Position numbers and translations under genes: made by a program. A stretch of 64,000 nt of DNA, from positions 4,685 through 68,684 of the forward strand of contig CAKUGF010000010.1 of NCBI GenBank assembly GCA_934654585.1, in the 5' to 3' direction. The notes beneath the pieces were generated by a model that was given only the letters and a program-made list of their open reading frames with translations, was not told where the DNA came from and made no database searches. This document shows, piece after piece, positions 32,185 to 41,982 of this stretch (the stretch's first letter is position 1; each line of letters opens with the position of its first letter). Origin of the DNA: an uncultured Collinsella sp. (GTDB lineage Bacteria > Actinomycetota > Coriobacteriia > Coriobacteriales > Coriobacteriaceae).

Positions 32185-34094
32185 TAGGCCTCGCCTCCCT
32201 TCGTGGCTACGGCGTTGGGGCCGATAGCTCCAAACTTGCAGACCTGCGTACACAGGCCGCAGCCGTTGCAGAGAGTCGGGTTGATGTGTGCGCGACGCTG
32301 CTCGGCGTCCCAGGCGATGGCGGGACAGCCGATCTGCGTAATGCAGCGTTTGCAGCCGGTGCAGCGGCTCTCGTCGACGTGGAGCGCAGGCTTGGGCTTG
32401 CTCAGCGTGATGCAGAGGCCCTCGCAAATGAGTGCCGAGGGACCCTCGTGCGCGATGGCTCGCTGGGCGGCCTTGGTCGTCTGCGCCAGGTCAAACGGAT
32501 TGGCATGCTCGACGCAGGTGACGCCTAGGGCGCGCAGAACGGCTTCGATCTTGATGGGCTCGGACTTGTTGCCATCCAGACGCAGGCCGGTGCCGGGGTG
32601 GGGCTGGCCGCCCGTCATGGCGGTGATGGCGTTGTCCAGCACGACGACGGTGATGTCATGGCCGTTGTAGACGGCATTGGCGATGCCGGTCATGGCGCTG
32701 GCAAAGAACGTGGAGTCGCCTACGAAGGCGATTTGCTTGCGCTCGGGCTCAGCTATCCCTAGGCCCTGAGCCATGGTAATGCCGGCGCCCATGCACAGGC
32801 AGGTATCGACGGCATCGAGCGGGGCGGCGTTGCCCAACGTATAGCAGCCGATGTCTCCCGAAAGGACGGCGTCGGTTGCACCGAGGGCCTTGAGTGCCTG
32901 CTTGATGGCGTAGAAGCTGCCGCGGTGCGGGCACCCGGGGCAGAGCACCGGCGGGCGCACGGGAAGCGCGGGTGGCACGGGAAGTGCGGCGTCGGCGCGC
33001 GGGACAACAGTCTGGGCGGGGATGCCAAGATATGCTGCAAGGCGCTCAACCAGGTCGTCGACGGTGTTTTCACCGCGTCCGGGCATGGTGCCGTCGAGCT
33101 TACCGCGCACGGTGTACGCCGCATGCGTGCGGCCTGCCAGGCGCAGCATCTCGTCCTCAAGGACAAAATCGAGCTCTTCGATGGTGAGGATCTGGTCCAG
33201 TCCCTCGGAAAAGCGCTCGGCCGCCTTGACGGGGAAGGGGTAGGGGAGTCCGACTTGCATCAAGCGATAGGGCGGTACGGCGACGTTTGCCGCGGCGGCA
33301 CGGCGCTCGATGATCGACAACGCTTCACACGTGTAGGCGAAGCTGACGCCACCTGCCATGATGCCAAGACGCGGCGTGGCATCGCCATGGTTTTCGATGG
33401 GATTGAACGCGTCTGCGGCTTGACCGTTGGAGTAAGCGTCTGCGATTTGCGGCAGGCGCTCATTGACCTCGCCGTGGGCGGCAAACGAGCGGCGCGGGAA
33501 GATGACCCACTTGGGGTCCTTCTCAAAGGTGCCCGCGGGACGCGCGACGGTGTGCTCGGGTACCTCCAGATAGGTCGAGGCATGGCATACGCGCGTAGTG
33601 GGGCGCACGATAACGGGGGTGTGATAGCGCTCCGAGATCTCGAAGGCCTCCTGCATCATCGCGTAACCCTGCTCCAGGTTTTGCGGATCGAGCACGGGAA
33701 TCTTGGCGAACGCGGCAAAGCGGCGCGTATCCTGCTCGGTCTGGGAGGAGATGGGGCCGGGGTCATCGGCGACAAACAACACCAGACCGCCCTTGATGCC
33801 TACGTAGTTGAGGCTCATGAGCGGGTCGGAGGCAACGTTTAATCCAACTTGTTTGCAGGTAAAGAGGCAGCGCGCTCCTGCATATGATGCGCCTGCCAGC
33901 ACCTCGAGCGCGGCCTTTTCGTTGGTCGACCACTCGACGTGAACGCCCTCGGCGCTACCTTGGGCCTTAAGTTCGGCAACCGTCTCGACCAGTTCTGTCG
34001 ACGGCGTGCCCGGGTAACCGGCAACGACGCGAACGCCCGCTGCAAGCGCGGCATACGCAAAGGCCTGGTTTCCCATAACCAGTTTCTTGTGCAT
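32184..34094 (-). CDS. iorA: Indolepyruvate:ferredoxin oxidoreductase subunit alpha
   Basis: 636-aa thiamine-diphosphate enzyme subunit. The N-terminal pyrimidine-type domain has VVAGYPGTPSTELVE. The middle carries LCPGCPHRGSFY and the ThDP motif GDIGCYTLG ... GDSTFFASAMTGIANAVYN. The C-terminus holds two ferredoxin-like clusters, CTGCKRCITQIGC and CNGCGLCTQVC. One of these, with a shortened final spacing, is usual for IorA. It is the first gene of the iorA-iorB-paaK operon. ATG preceded by GAGAGGA. Confidence 0.92.
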   Translation of the reverse strand: MHKKLVMGNQAFAYAALAAGVRVVAGYPGTPSTELVETVAELKAQGSAEGVHVEWSTNEKAALEVLAGASYAGARCLFTCKQVGLNVASDPLMSLNYVGIKGGLVLFVADDPGPISSQTEQDTRRFAAFAKIPVLDPQNLEQGYAMMQEAFEISERYHTPVIVRPTTRVCHASTYLEVPEHTVARPAGTFEKDPKWVIFPRRSFAAHGEVNERLPQIADAYSNGQAADAFNPIENHGDATPRLGIMAGGVSFAYTCEALSIIERRAAAANVAVPPYRLMQVGLPYPFPVKAAERFSEGLDQILTIEELDFVLEDEMLRLAGRTHAAYTVRGKLDGTMPGRGENTVDDLVERLAAYLGIPAQTVVPRADAALPVPPALPVRPPVLCPGCPHRGSFYAIKQALKALGATDAVLSGDIGCYTLGNAAPLDAVDTCLCMGAGITMAQGLGIAEPERKQIAFVGDSTFFASAMTGIANAVYNGHDITVVVLDNAITAMTGGQPHPGTGLRLDGNKSEPIKIEAVLRALGVTCVEHANPFDLAQTTKAAQRAIAHEGPSALICEGLCITLSKPKPALHVDESRCTGCKRCITQIGCPAIAWDAEQRRAHINPTLCNGCGLCTQVCKFGAIGPNAVATKGGEA

Positions 34095-34230
34095 CTGTAT
34101 CCTCTCGATGTCGCCGGCGCGTTACGGCAAGACGGATCTCTGCCGCCGCGACTCGGTACGAAATCAACGAGAATCAGTGTACTCCATTAGGCTAAAGTAT
34201 GCGAACACCCTCTGCTAAAAAAGCAGCTCA

Positions 34231-35166
34231 CTAGGCCTTTTTAGGTTTGTTGACGATGATGATGCCGCCGCAGACCAACAACAGGGCAACGATGACGGTA
34301 ACGGGGCTCGTGCCGGCGCCCTCGCCGAGCAACAGCGCGCTCAGCAGCACGCCAAAGACCGGGTTCATAAACCCAAAGACCGAAACGCGGCTAACGGGGT
34401 TGACGGCAAGCAAGCGCGACCACAGCGAGTAGGCGACCGCAGAGATAAGCGCCATATAGACGATGAGCGCGATGGCGGGCACGATCGCGGTGGGGGAGAG
34501 CATGCCGTCCATCAAAAAGCCGATAGCGGTGAGGACGAGGCCGCCGACCAAGAACTGCCAGCCGGCAAGCAAGACGCCGTCGTGCTCGCGCGAGAAGATA
34601 CCGATCAGGCAGGTCGAAAGGGCGCCCGCGACGGTGGAAGCCAAGATGAAGCCCTCGCCGTCGAGCGAAAAGCCAAAGGTGCCGTCCGCGCCCGAAAGGT
34701 TGACGAGTGCGACGCCGGCGAAGCCCAACACGCAGCCGAGCACCTTGGCCGCATCGAGCTTTTCGGTGCGGAATGCCAGGGCGGCAAAGAGGATGGCCAA
34801 GAAATTAGCGCTGGCCTCGATGATGGAGCTCGACATGGCGCTTGCACGGGAGAGACCGAGGTAGAAAAAGAAGTACTGGCCGATGGTCTGGAAGAGCGAC
34901 AGCGTGAGGATGGGTTTGATGTCGCGCACCTGCGGAACGAGCGGACGGCGTTGGACCGCGCTCATGCCAACAATGACCAGCGCGCCGGCAAGGGTGAAGC
35001 GCAGGCCCGCGAAGAACAGCTGCGAGGCGCTATCGTGTGCCGGGATGCCAAAGAGCGCGTAGCCGATCTTGATGCAGGGAAAAGCCGACCCCCAGAGCGC
35101 GCAGCAAACGAGGCAGCCCAAGATGAGCCCGGGCAGGGTGGCGAGATACGGCTTGCGGCTTTCCAT
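34231..35166 (-). CDS. EamA/DMT-family transporter
   Basis: 311-aa membrane protein with ten predicted hydrophobic segments arranged as two EamA repeats, with CALWGSAFPCIKIGY at the start and VSVFGFMNPVFGVLLSALLLGE in the second repeat. The drug/metabolite transporter superfamily exports amino acids and other metabolites; the substrate is unknown. ATG has GGGAGGA upstream. It lies downstream of purL beyond a strong terminator, so it has its own promoter. Confidence 0.85.
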   Translation of the reverse strand: MESRKPYLATLPGLILGCLVCCALWGSAFPCIKIGYALFGIPAHDSASQLFFAGLRFTLAGALVIVGMSAVQRRPLVPQVRDIKPILTLSLFQTIGQYFFFYLGLSRASAMSSSIIEASANFLAILFAALAFRTEKLDAAKVLGCVLGFAGVALVNLSGADGTFGFSLDGEGFILASTVAGALSTCLIGIFSREHDGVLLAGWQFLVGGLVLTAIGFLMDGMLSPTAIVPAIALIVYMALISAVAYSLWSRLLAVNPVSRVSVFGFMNPVFGVLLSALLLGEGAGTSPVTVIVALLLVCGGIIIVNKPKKA

Positions 35167-35191
35167 AATGTCCTCCCGTTGCGTTTAAAGC

Positions 35192-35229
35192 AAAAAAAGA
35201 ACCCGCCACCGGGAGTGCCGGTGGCGGGT
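35192..35229 (-). terminator. purL terminator
   Basis: A perfect 12-bp stem (35201-35212 with 35218-35229) has a 5-nt loop. On the minus strand it is followed by TC and a seven-T run. It lies 37 bp after the purL stop. Confidence 0.9.
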
Positions 35230-35266
35230 GTTGTTACCCGATGGGATTGTACCCGATGGGAAAGGT

Positions 35267-38200
35267 TTAGGCGAAGTAGGCTACGCCGCTCTCAAAGATC
35301 GGCATGAACTTATCGCCGGGGACATGCTCGGGCACGTTGCGGTACAGGTTGTCGCCGCGACGCTCGGCGTGGCCCATCTTGCCCAGGACACGGCCGTCGG
35401 GACTCGTGATGCCCTCGATGGCGAGCGCCGAGCCGTTGGGGTTGACGGAAAGATCCATGCTCGGCTTGCCGTCCTCGCCCACGTACTGCGTGGCGACCTG
35501 ACCGTTGGCGATGAGCTGCGCGAGCACCTCGTCGTTGGCGACAAAGCGGCCCTCGCCGTGGCTGATGGCGACGGTGTAGGGGTCGTCGAGGCTGCACTGC
35601 GACAGCCACGGGGACAGGTTGGACGAGATGCGGGTGCGCACCAGACGGCTCTGGTGGCGGCCGATGGTGTTGAACGTCAGCGTGGGCGCATCGGGCGTGG
35701 CGTCGACGATGTCACCGTAGGGCACCAGACCGAGCTTGACCAGGGCCTGGAAGCCGTTGCAGATGCCCAGCATCAGGCCATCGCGGGCCTTGAGCAAGTC
35801 GCGGACGGCCTCGGTGACCTCGGGGGCGCGGAAGAACGCCGTGATGAACTTGGCGGAGCCGTCGGGCTCGTCGCCGCCCGAGAAGCCGCCGGGGATCATG
35901 ACGATCTGGCTTTGGCGGATGCGGCGGGCAAGCTCGTGGGTGCTCTCGGCGACGGCCTCGGGCGTGAGGTTGTTGATCACGAAGGTGTCGGCCTCGGCAC
36001 CGGCGGCACGGAAGGCGCGGGCGCTGTCGTACTCGCAGTTGTTGCCGGGGAACACGGGGATGATCACGCGCGGGCGGGCGATCTTGGCGCCGCCGTACAC
36101 GTGGATATCCTTGGCGCGGAAGTCGATGGTCTCGACCTCGGCGGTCTCGCCGGCGCTGCGGTAGGCAAAGACGCTCTCGATGCCGCTCTCCCAGGCCTCC
36201 TGGAGCTCGGAGAGCTCGATGACCTCGGAGCCGGTATCGATGACATAGCCTTCGACGGTGGTGCCCAGGGGCTCGACGACAACGCCGTCGGCGACCTCGG
36301 GCAGCTCGGCGTCCTCGGCGAGCTCGACGATAAAGCTGCCGTAGAGCGGGGTGAAGAGGCTCTCCACGTCCACATCCTCGGCAAGCTCGATACCAATCTG
36401 GTTGCCGACGCACATCTTAAAGAGGCTCTCGGCGCCGCAGCCGTAGCCGGGCGTGGAGATGGCCAGAGCGTCGCCGGCGGCGGTGAGCGCCTCGACGGCA
36501 TCAAATGCGGCAAGCAGCTGCTGGGCGTCGGGGCGGTAGTCCTCGCCATAGGTGGCGGGGGCGATACGGACGACGCGGTGCGTGAGGCCCTTGAACTCGG
36601 GAGAGACGGCACGGGCTGCCTTGCCCACGGCCACGGCGAAGCTGATGAGGGTCGGCGGAACGTTGAGCTCGCCGGCCTCGTCCTCAAACGAGCCGCTCAT
36701 GGAGTCCTTGCCGCCGATGGCGCCAGCACCCAGGTCGACCTGAGCCATAAGGGCACCCAGGACGGCAGCCATGGGCTTGCCCCAGCGCTCGGCCTCGGTG
36801 CGCAGGCGCTCGAAGTACTCCTGGAAGGAGAGGTAGGCGCGCTTGTGCTCAAAGCCGGCGGCCACGAGCTTGGCGATGGACTCGACCACGGACAGGTAGG
36901 CGCCCGCAAACTGGTCGGCCTCCATCAGGTAGGGGTTGAAGCCCCATGCCATGGCGCTCGCTGTGGTGGTCTCGCCGTCCACGGGGAACTTGGCGACCAT
37001 GGCCGAGCTCGGAGTGAGCTGCGTCTTGCCGCCAAAGGGCATGAGCACGGTTGCGGCGCCGATGGTGGAGTCGAAGCGCTCGGAAAGGCCCTTGTTGGAG
37101 GCGACGTTAAGATCAGTGACCAGCGAGGTCATGCGCTCGGCAAGCGTGGTGCCGGCCCAGTTGGGCTGCCACACACTGCGGGCGCAGACATGGGCGACCT
37201 GGTGCTTGGGCGCACCGTTGGAGTTGAGGAACTCGCGGGACAGGTCGACGATGGCAACGCCGTTCCAGGCCATGCGCATGCGCGGCTCGGCGGTAACCTC
37301 GGCGATAACGGTCGCCTCGAGGTTCTCCTCGGCGGCGTAGCCCATGAACTCCTCGACGTCACCGTCGGCGACGGCACAGGCCATGCGCTCCTGGGACTCG
37401 GAGATGGCGAGCTCGGTGCCGTCAAGACCGTCGTACTTCTTGGTCACGGTGTCCAGGTCGACGTACAGGCCGTCGGCAAGCTCGCCCACGGCGACCGAGA
37501 CGCCGCCGGCGCCAAAGTCGTTGCAGCGCTTGATCAGACGGCAAGCATCGCCGCGGCGGAACAGACGCTGCAGCTTGCGCTCGACCGGGGCGTTGCCCTT
37601 CTGGACCTCGGCACCCGAGGTCTCGATGGACTCGGTATTCTGGGTCTTGGAGGAGCCGGTGGCGCCGCCGATGCCGTCACGGCCGGTGCGGCCGCCCAGC
37701 AGGATAATCTTGTCGGTGGGGGCGGGGCACTCGCGACGCACGTGGTTTGCCGGGGTAGCGCCCACGACGGCGCCGACCTCCATGCGCTTGGCCACGTAGC
37801 CGGGGTGATAGAGCTCGTTGACCTGACCGGTGGCAAGGCCGATCTGGTTGCCGTAGCTGGAGTAGCCGGCGGCAGCGGTGGTCACGAGCTTGCGCTGCGG
37901 CAGCTTGCCCTCGAGCGTCTCGGAAACCGGGACGGTGGGGTCGCCGGCGCCGGTGACGCGCATGGCCTGATACACATAGCTGCGGCCCGAGAGCGGGTCG
38001 CGGATGGCGCCGCCCACGCAGGTGGCGGCGCCGCCGAAGGGCTCGATCTCGGTCGGGTGGTTGTGGGTCTCGTTCTTAAACAGGAACAGCCAGTCCTGGT
38101 CCTCGCCGTCGACATCGACCTTCACCTTGACGGTGCAGGCGTTGATCTCCTCGGACTCATCGACATCGGTCATGACGCCGGTCTTCTTAAGGTACTTGGC

Positions 38201-39013
38201 GCCGATGGTGCCCATGTCCATGAGGCAGACGGGCTTGGCGTCGCGACCGAGCTCGTGGCGCATCTCCATATAGCGGTCGAAGGCCTGCTGCACCACGGCG
38301 TCGTCGATCGTCACGTCGTCCAGGACGGTGCCGAAGGTGGTATGGCGGCAGTGGTCGGACCAGTAGGTGTCGATCACGCGGATCTCGGTGATGGTGGGGT
38401 CGCGGTCCTCATCGCGGAAGTACTGCTGGCAGAAGGCGATGTCCGCCTCGTCCATGGCAAGGCCGCGCTCTGCGATAAAGGCGGCAAGGCCGGCCTCATC
38501 GAGCTCGCGGAAGCCGTCGAGCACCTCGACGGGCTGGGGCTCGGGGGTCTCCATGTGCAGCGTCTCGGGCAGGTCGAGCGAGGCGATGCGGGCCTCGACG
38601 GGGTTTACCACGTAGTGCTTGATGGCCTCGATGGCGGCCTCGTCCAAATCGCCCGAGATCATATAGACCTTGGCGGAGCGCACGGCGGGACGCTCGCCCT
38701 GGCTGATGAGCTGCACGCACTCGCTGGCGGAGTCGGCGCGCTGGTCAAACTGGCCAGGCAGGAATTCGACGGCAAAGACGGCGCCATCGCTTGCGGGGAG
38801 CTCGTCATAGGTCACATCGACCTGGGGCTCGCTAAAGACGGTCGGCACGCAGGAGCGGAAGAGCTCCTCGTCGATGCCCTCGACGTCGTAGCGGTTGATG
38901 ATCCTCAGGGCTTCGATGCCCTTAATGCCGAGAATCTCGGTCAGCTCGCCCTTGAGCTGCTGAGCCTCGACGTCGAACCCGGGTTTCTTCTCCACGTAGA
39001 TACGAGAGACCAT
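35267..39013 (-). CDS. purL: Phosphoribosylformylglycinamidine synthase, single-chain
   Basis: 1248-aa FGAM synthase combining the ATP-dependent synthetase and the glutaminase in one chain (purL plus purQ). Synthetase marks include DTYWSDHCRHTTF, ETHNHPTEIEPFGGAATCVGG and GGRTGRDGIGGATGSSKT. The C-terminal class I glutaminase shows PGNNCEYDSARAF and GICNGFQ, with the nucleophilic Cys. It catalyses the fourth step of de novo purine synthesis. Length and order fit the form found in Clostridia and Coriobacteriia. The start is ATG 39013 (AGGAAGG upstream); the frame runs on to 39121 without a ribosome site. A very long open frame on the opposite strand is a composition artefact. Confidence 0.95.
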   Translation of the reverse strand: MVSRIYVEKKPGFDVEAQQLKGELTEILGIKGIEALRIINRYDVEGIDEELFRSCVPTVFSEPQVDVTYDELPASDGAVFAVEFLPGQFDQRADSASECVQLISQGERPAVRSAKVYMISGDLDEAAIEAIKHYVVNPVEARIASLDLPETLHMETPEPQPVEVLDGFRELDEAGLAAFIAERGLAMDEADIAFCQQYFRDEDRDPTITEIRVIDTYWSDHCRHTTFGTVLDDVTIDDAVVQQAFDRYMEMRHELGRDAKPVCLMDMGTIGAKYLKKTGVMTDVDESEEINACTVKVKVDVDGEDQDWLFLFKNETHNHPTEIEPFGGAATCVGGAIRDPLSGRSYVYQAMRVTGAGDPTVPVSETLEGKLPQRKLVTTAAAGYSSYGNQIGLATGQVNELYHPGYVAKRMEVGAVVGATPANHVRRECPAPTDKIILLGGRTGRDGIGGATGSSKTQNTESIETSGAEVQKGNAPVERKLQRLFRRGDACRLIKRCNDFGAGGVSVAVGELADGLYVDLDTVTKKYDGLDGTELAISESQERMACAVADGDVEEFMGYAAEENLEATVIAEVTAEPRMRMAWNGVAIVDLSREFLNSNGAPKHQVAHVCARSVWQPNWAGTTLAERMTSLVTDLNVASNKGLSERFDSTIGAATVLMPFGGKTQLTPSSAMVAKFPVDGETTTASAMAWGFNPYLMEADQFAGAYLSVVESIAKLVAAGFEHKRAYLSFQEYFERLRTEAERWGKPMAAVLGALMAQVDLGAGAIGGKDSMSGSFEDEAGELNVPPTLISFAVAVGKAARAVSPEFKGLTHRVVRIAPATYGEDYRPDAQQLLAAFDAVEALTAAGDALAISTPGYGCGAESLFKMCVGNQIGIELAEDVDVESLFTPLYGSFIVELAEDAELPEVADGVVVEPLGTTVEGYVIDTGSEVIELSELQEAWESGIESVFAYRSAGETAEVETIDFRAKDIHVYGGAKIARPRVIIPVFPGNNCEYDSARAFRAAGAEADTFVINNLTPEAVAESTHELARRIRQSQIVMIPGGFSGGDEPDGSAKFITAFFRAPEVTEAVRDLLKARDGLMLGICNGFQALVKLGLVPYGDIVDATPDAPTLTFNTIGRHQSRLVRTRISSNLSPWLSQCSLDDPYTVAISHGEGRFVANDEVLAQLIANGQVATQYVGEDGKPSMDLSVNPNGSALAIEGITSPDGRVLGKMGHAERRGDNLYRNVPEHVPGDKFMPIFESGVAYFA

Positions 39014-39197
39014 TGGTTCCTGCCTTCCTGATCGGTTGGGCGTACGGTACGGTATGCGGCAGCGGTCGGTTTGCGGGGCAAGCCTCGCGGTCGCCTTGAG
39101 CCACATGTTTGTAAACCTCACTATGATACGACAGCTCGCGTCGCGTAGAGGACGGCGAGGGTGCTACAGTGAAGCGCAAACAAGAGAAAGGCATCAC

Positions 39198-40757
39198 ATG
39201 GCATTCGTTTCGCTCGCCATCATCGCGCTCGTGGCCTTTGCGAGTCCCTTTATCGCCTCGGCGATTCCCGGAAAGCCCGTTCCCGAGACGGTCTTTTTGC
39301 TCGTGTTCGGCGCGGTGCTGGGGCCGCATATGCTCGGCATCATCCATGTAGATGCCGAGGTCTCGCTCGTGTCCGAGCTGGGCCTGGCCTTTTTGTTCCT
39401 GCTCGCAGGCTTTGAGATCGACCCCAAGAATCTAACGGGCGTCGAAGGGCGCTACGGCATGGCGACGTGGGTCGTCACGTTTGGCATCGCCTGGCTAGCC
39501 GTGCGTTTCACGCCATGGTTTTCGGTCAGTCATTTCGACGGTATCGCCGTGACGCTGGCACTCACTTCGACGGCGCTCGGCACGCTCGTGCCCATCATGC
39601 GTGAGCGCTCGCTTACCGGCACGCGCGTGGGTGACTCGATTCTCGCATATGGCACCTGGGGCGAGCTCGGCCCCGTGCTCGCCATGTCGGTGCTGCTGTC
39701 TGCCCGCACTGGTATTCAGACGCTCGTGATCCTTGGCCTGTTTGCGGTGGTCTGCGTGCTGCTGGCCGTGGTTCCGAGCCGCTCCAAACGCGTCGGCAGC
39801 CGTTTCTTTGCATTCGTCGAGGAGCGCGCCGACACCACGTCGCAGACCTTCGTGCGCCTGACGGTGCTCATCCTGGTCACGCTCGTGGCGTTCTCGGCCA
39901 TCTTCGATCTCGATATCGTGCTGGGTTCCTTTGCCGCCGGCTTTGTCCTGCGCTATATCATCCCCGAGGGTAACCACACGCTCGAGACCAAGCTCGATGG
40001 CCTGGCCTACGGCTTTTTGATTCCTGTGTTCTTTACTGTATCGGGCGCAAAGATCGACCTGACGGCTGTGGCGTCGCGGCCCGGGCTGCTCGTGGGCTTT
40101 ATCGTGGCGCTGCTCATCATTCGCGCCGTACCCATTCTTGTCTCTATGAGCATCTGTCCCGAGACGCGTGATGTCTCGGCGTATGGCCGCATTACCGTTG
40201 CCCTGTACTGCACCACGGCACTGCCGATCATCGTTGCCGTGACGAGCGTTGCCGTCAACGCGGGGGCGCTGTCGCAAGACATCGCCTCGGTCATGGTTGC
40301 CGCCGGTGCCATTACGGTGTTCTTGATGCCGCTGCTCGCCCAACTCTTCTACCGCGTGGTCGATGCCGCGCCGGTTGCCGCCGTGGCAGAAGTTGCCGAG
40401 CACCCTTCCGACGCGCTCGACATCCTGCGCGCCCATCGCGACCTGGCGAGCCTGCTCGCACGCGAGCACGAGCTGCTGACCTCGCATGGTCACGGCCGCG
40501 CGCTCGACGGTGTTCCTACGATCGATACCATTGCCGATCGCCTTTCGGCCGAGGCGGCAAGCGAGCGCATCGATGCTCGTATTGTTGACGCCGCCCATTT
40601 GCTGGCCGAGAAGACCTATGGCGATGAGATCGACCCGTCCAAGTTGACCCCGCGCGAACGTCGTCGCCTGGAGCGCGCCAAGCTCGCCGTGCGCGAATAC
40701 CGCCGCCGCATGCTGGAGCTCTACGCACGGGAAGAAGCTGAGGACGACGACAAGTAG
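39198..40757 (+). CDS. Cation:proton antiporter, CPA2 family
   Basis: 519-aa membrane protein with 12-13 hydrophobic segments (residues 1-400) and a charged cytoplasmic tail of about 110 residues. Family landmarks are GPHMLGIIH, the LAFLFLLAGFEID stretch with the Asp that helps carry cations, SLTGTRVGDSIL and GSFAAGFVLRYI. It is related to KefB/NhaS-type exchangers of Na+ or K+ for H+. No separate TrkA-N domain is present; the soluble tail is Arg/Glu-rich and probably helical. ATG with AAAGG upstream. It is followed by an array of palindromic repeats. Confidence 0.85.
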   Translation: MAFVSLAIIALVAFASPFIASAIPGKPVPETVFLLVFGAVLGPHMLGIIHVDAEVSLVSELGLAFLFLLAGFEIDPKNLTGVEGRYGMATWVVTFGIAWLAVRFTPWFSVSHFDGIAVTLALTSTALGTLVPIMRERSLTGTRVGDSILAYGTWGELGPVLAMSVLLSARTGIQTLVILGLFAVVCVLLAVVPSRSKRVGSRFFAFVEERADTTSQTFVRLTVLILVTLVAFSAIFDLDIVLGSFAAGFVLRYIIPEGNHTLETKLDGLAYGFLIPVFFTVSGAKIDLTAVASRPGLLVGFIVALLIIRAVPILVSMSICPETRDVSAYGRITVALYCTTALPIIVAVTSVAVNAGALSQDIASVMVAAGAITVFLMPLLAQLFYRVVDAAPVAAVAEVAEHPSDALDILRAHRDLASLLAREHELLTSHGHGRALDGVPTIDTIADRLSAEAASERIDARIVDAAHLLAEKTYGDEIDPSKLTPRERRRLERAKLAVREYRRRMLELYAREEAEDDDK

Positions 40758-40800
40758 CGAGGCGGCCCTTCGGAGAGGCAAGGGACGGATGAAGCCCTTG

Positions 40801-40974
40801 GCGGAAAGTGCATCCCGGAATAGTCGTCCAAAGCGGGGCACAGTTTCCGCTAGAGGCCCGTTGCGGAAAGTGTGTCCCAGAATCGGCGTTCAAAACGGGA
40901 TGCAGTTTCCGCATGAGAGCTCTCGGGGAAACCGCATCCCATTCTGAGTCGGAGGACTGCGGACGCAGTTTCCC
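40801..40974. repeat. Tandem array: three 50-bp palindromic units, 62-bp period
   Basis: Units lie at 40801-40850, 40863-40912 and 40925-40974, each exactly 50 bp and separated by 12-bp spacers of unrelated sequence. Every unit starts with (G/C)GGAAA-like and ends with CAGTTTCC(G/C)C-like sequence, so each can fold into a hairpin with stems of about 15 bp and mismatches. They occupy most of the 313-bp gap between the antiporter and SDR genes. They resemble bacterial REP/BIME elements. The spacers are too short and the units too palindromic for CRISPR. Confidence 0.75.
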
Positions 40975-40985
40975 TTTCAAACAGA

Positions 40986-41028
40986 AAAAGGCGCGTTGGC
41001 TGCGGTTGATGCAGGCAGCGCGCCTTTT
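40986..41028. terminator. Bidirectional terminator
   Basis: A 10-bp stem AAAAGGCGCG/CGCGCCTTTT (40986-40995 with 41019-41028) is located 42 bp from the SDR stop on the minus strand. A/T runs on both sides let it work in both directions. Confidence 0.75.
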
Positions 41029-41070
41029 GCGCAAGACTCTATTGAGGTTCAAAGCCGAAACCCGCGTCCC

Positions 41071-41820
41071 TTAGGAGCGGGCGGCTCCGTCGACGGGGAG
41101 GATAGCGCCCGTGACATAGGAGGACATGTCGCTTGCCAGGAAGACAAAGGCGTTGGCGACGTCCTCGGGCTCGCCCATGCGGCCGAGCGGGATGGTGGCG
41201 ATGATGGGCTTGATGACCTCTTCGGGCAGGTTGGCGACCATGTCGGTCTTGGTCACGCCGGGGGCGACGGCGTTGACGCGAATACCCTTGGGGGCGAGCT
41301 CGCGCGAGAGCGACTGAACCATGCCGTTGACGGCAAACTTAGACGTTGGATAGCCGACGCCGGAGGGCTGACCGTACTTGGCGACCATTGAGCTTGTGGT
41401 GGTGATGGTGCCGCCATGGCCTGCCTCGGTCATAATCTTGGCAGCGGCCTGGTGACCGTTAAAGACGGCGACGACGTTGAGGTTCATGACCTTGGCGAAC
41501 TCCTCGGCCGTGTAGTTTAAAAGGGGCGAGCGCTGGGAGATGCCGGCGTTATTGACGACCGTGTCCAGGCCGCCCATGTCGGCGGCTGCCTGGGTAAAGG
41601 CCTCGGTCACGGCCTCGAGCGAGGTGAGGTCGCAGGAACGGCCCCAGACCTTGGCTTCGGGATAGGCTGCGGTCAGCTTCTCAACGGCGGCGTCGGCGGT
41701 CTCCTGGCGAGAGCCAAAGACGGTGACGGCAGCGCCTTCCTCAATAAAACGGCAGGCGATGGCGTAGCCGATACCGCGCGTGCCTCCAGTGATGATTGCT
41801 TTCTTACCCTCGAGCAACAT
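41071..41820 (-). CDS. SDR-family oxidoreductase (FabG-like)
   Basis: 249-aa short-chain dehydrogenase/reductase. The cofactor loop is ITGGTRGIGYA, with NNAGIS, the catalytic YPTSK (Tyr and Lys) after TTSSMV, and a VNAVAPGVTKT stretch typical of 3-oxoacyl-ACP reductases and related alcohol dehydrogenases. Substrate cannot be assigned; no fatty acid genes are adjacent, which argues against housekeeping FabG. The start is ATG 41820 (GGAGGCACC upstream); the longer frame to 41886 is unsupported. Confidence 0.85.
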   Translation of the reverse strand: MLLEGKKAIITGGTRGIGYAIACRFIEEGAAVTVFGSRQETADAAVEKLTAAYPEAKVWGRSCDLTSLEAVTEAFTQAAADMGGLDTVVNNAGISQRSPLLNYTAEEFAKVMNLNVVAVFNGHQAAAKIMTEAGHGGTITTTSSMVAKYGQPSGVGYPTSKFAVNGMVQSLSRELAPKGIRVNAVAPGVTKTDMVANLPEEVIKPIIATIPLGRMGEPEDVANAFVFLASDMSSYVTGAILPVDGAARS

Positions 41821-41982
41821 GGTGCCTCCATTCTTCGGGGGTGTGGACATACGCAGCACAGCATAGTGGCGGCCCAAAACAAGCACGTTCGCTTATCGGT
41901 GAACGGTACCCCCGGTTGTCAATGAGCGGTCGAGTTGTTCAAACGTAGATTGCGCCAATGCGCTCCCAGTGCGCAAACAAAA

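Noticed and set aside
35228..39031. A 1267-codon open frame on the plus strand opposite purL
   Set aside because: It mirrors purL almost exactly, is rich in Gly, Leu, Val, Asp and His with no domain motif, and stays open because GC-rich codons on the coding strand avoid stops in the opposite frame.
40801..40974. CRISPR array
   Set aside because: There are only three units, the units themselves are palindromic and diverged, the spacers are 12 bp, and there are no cas genes.
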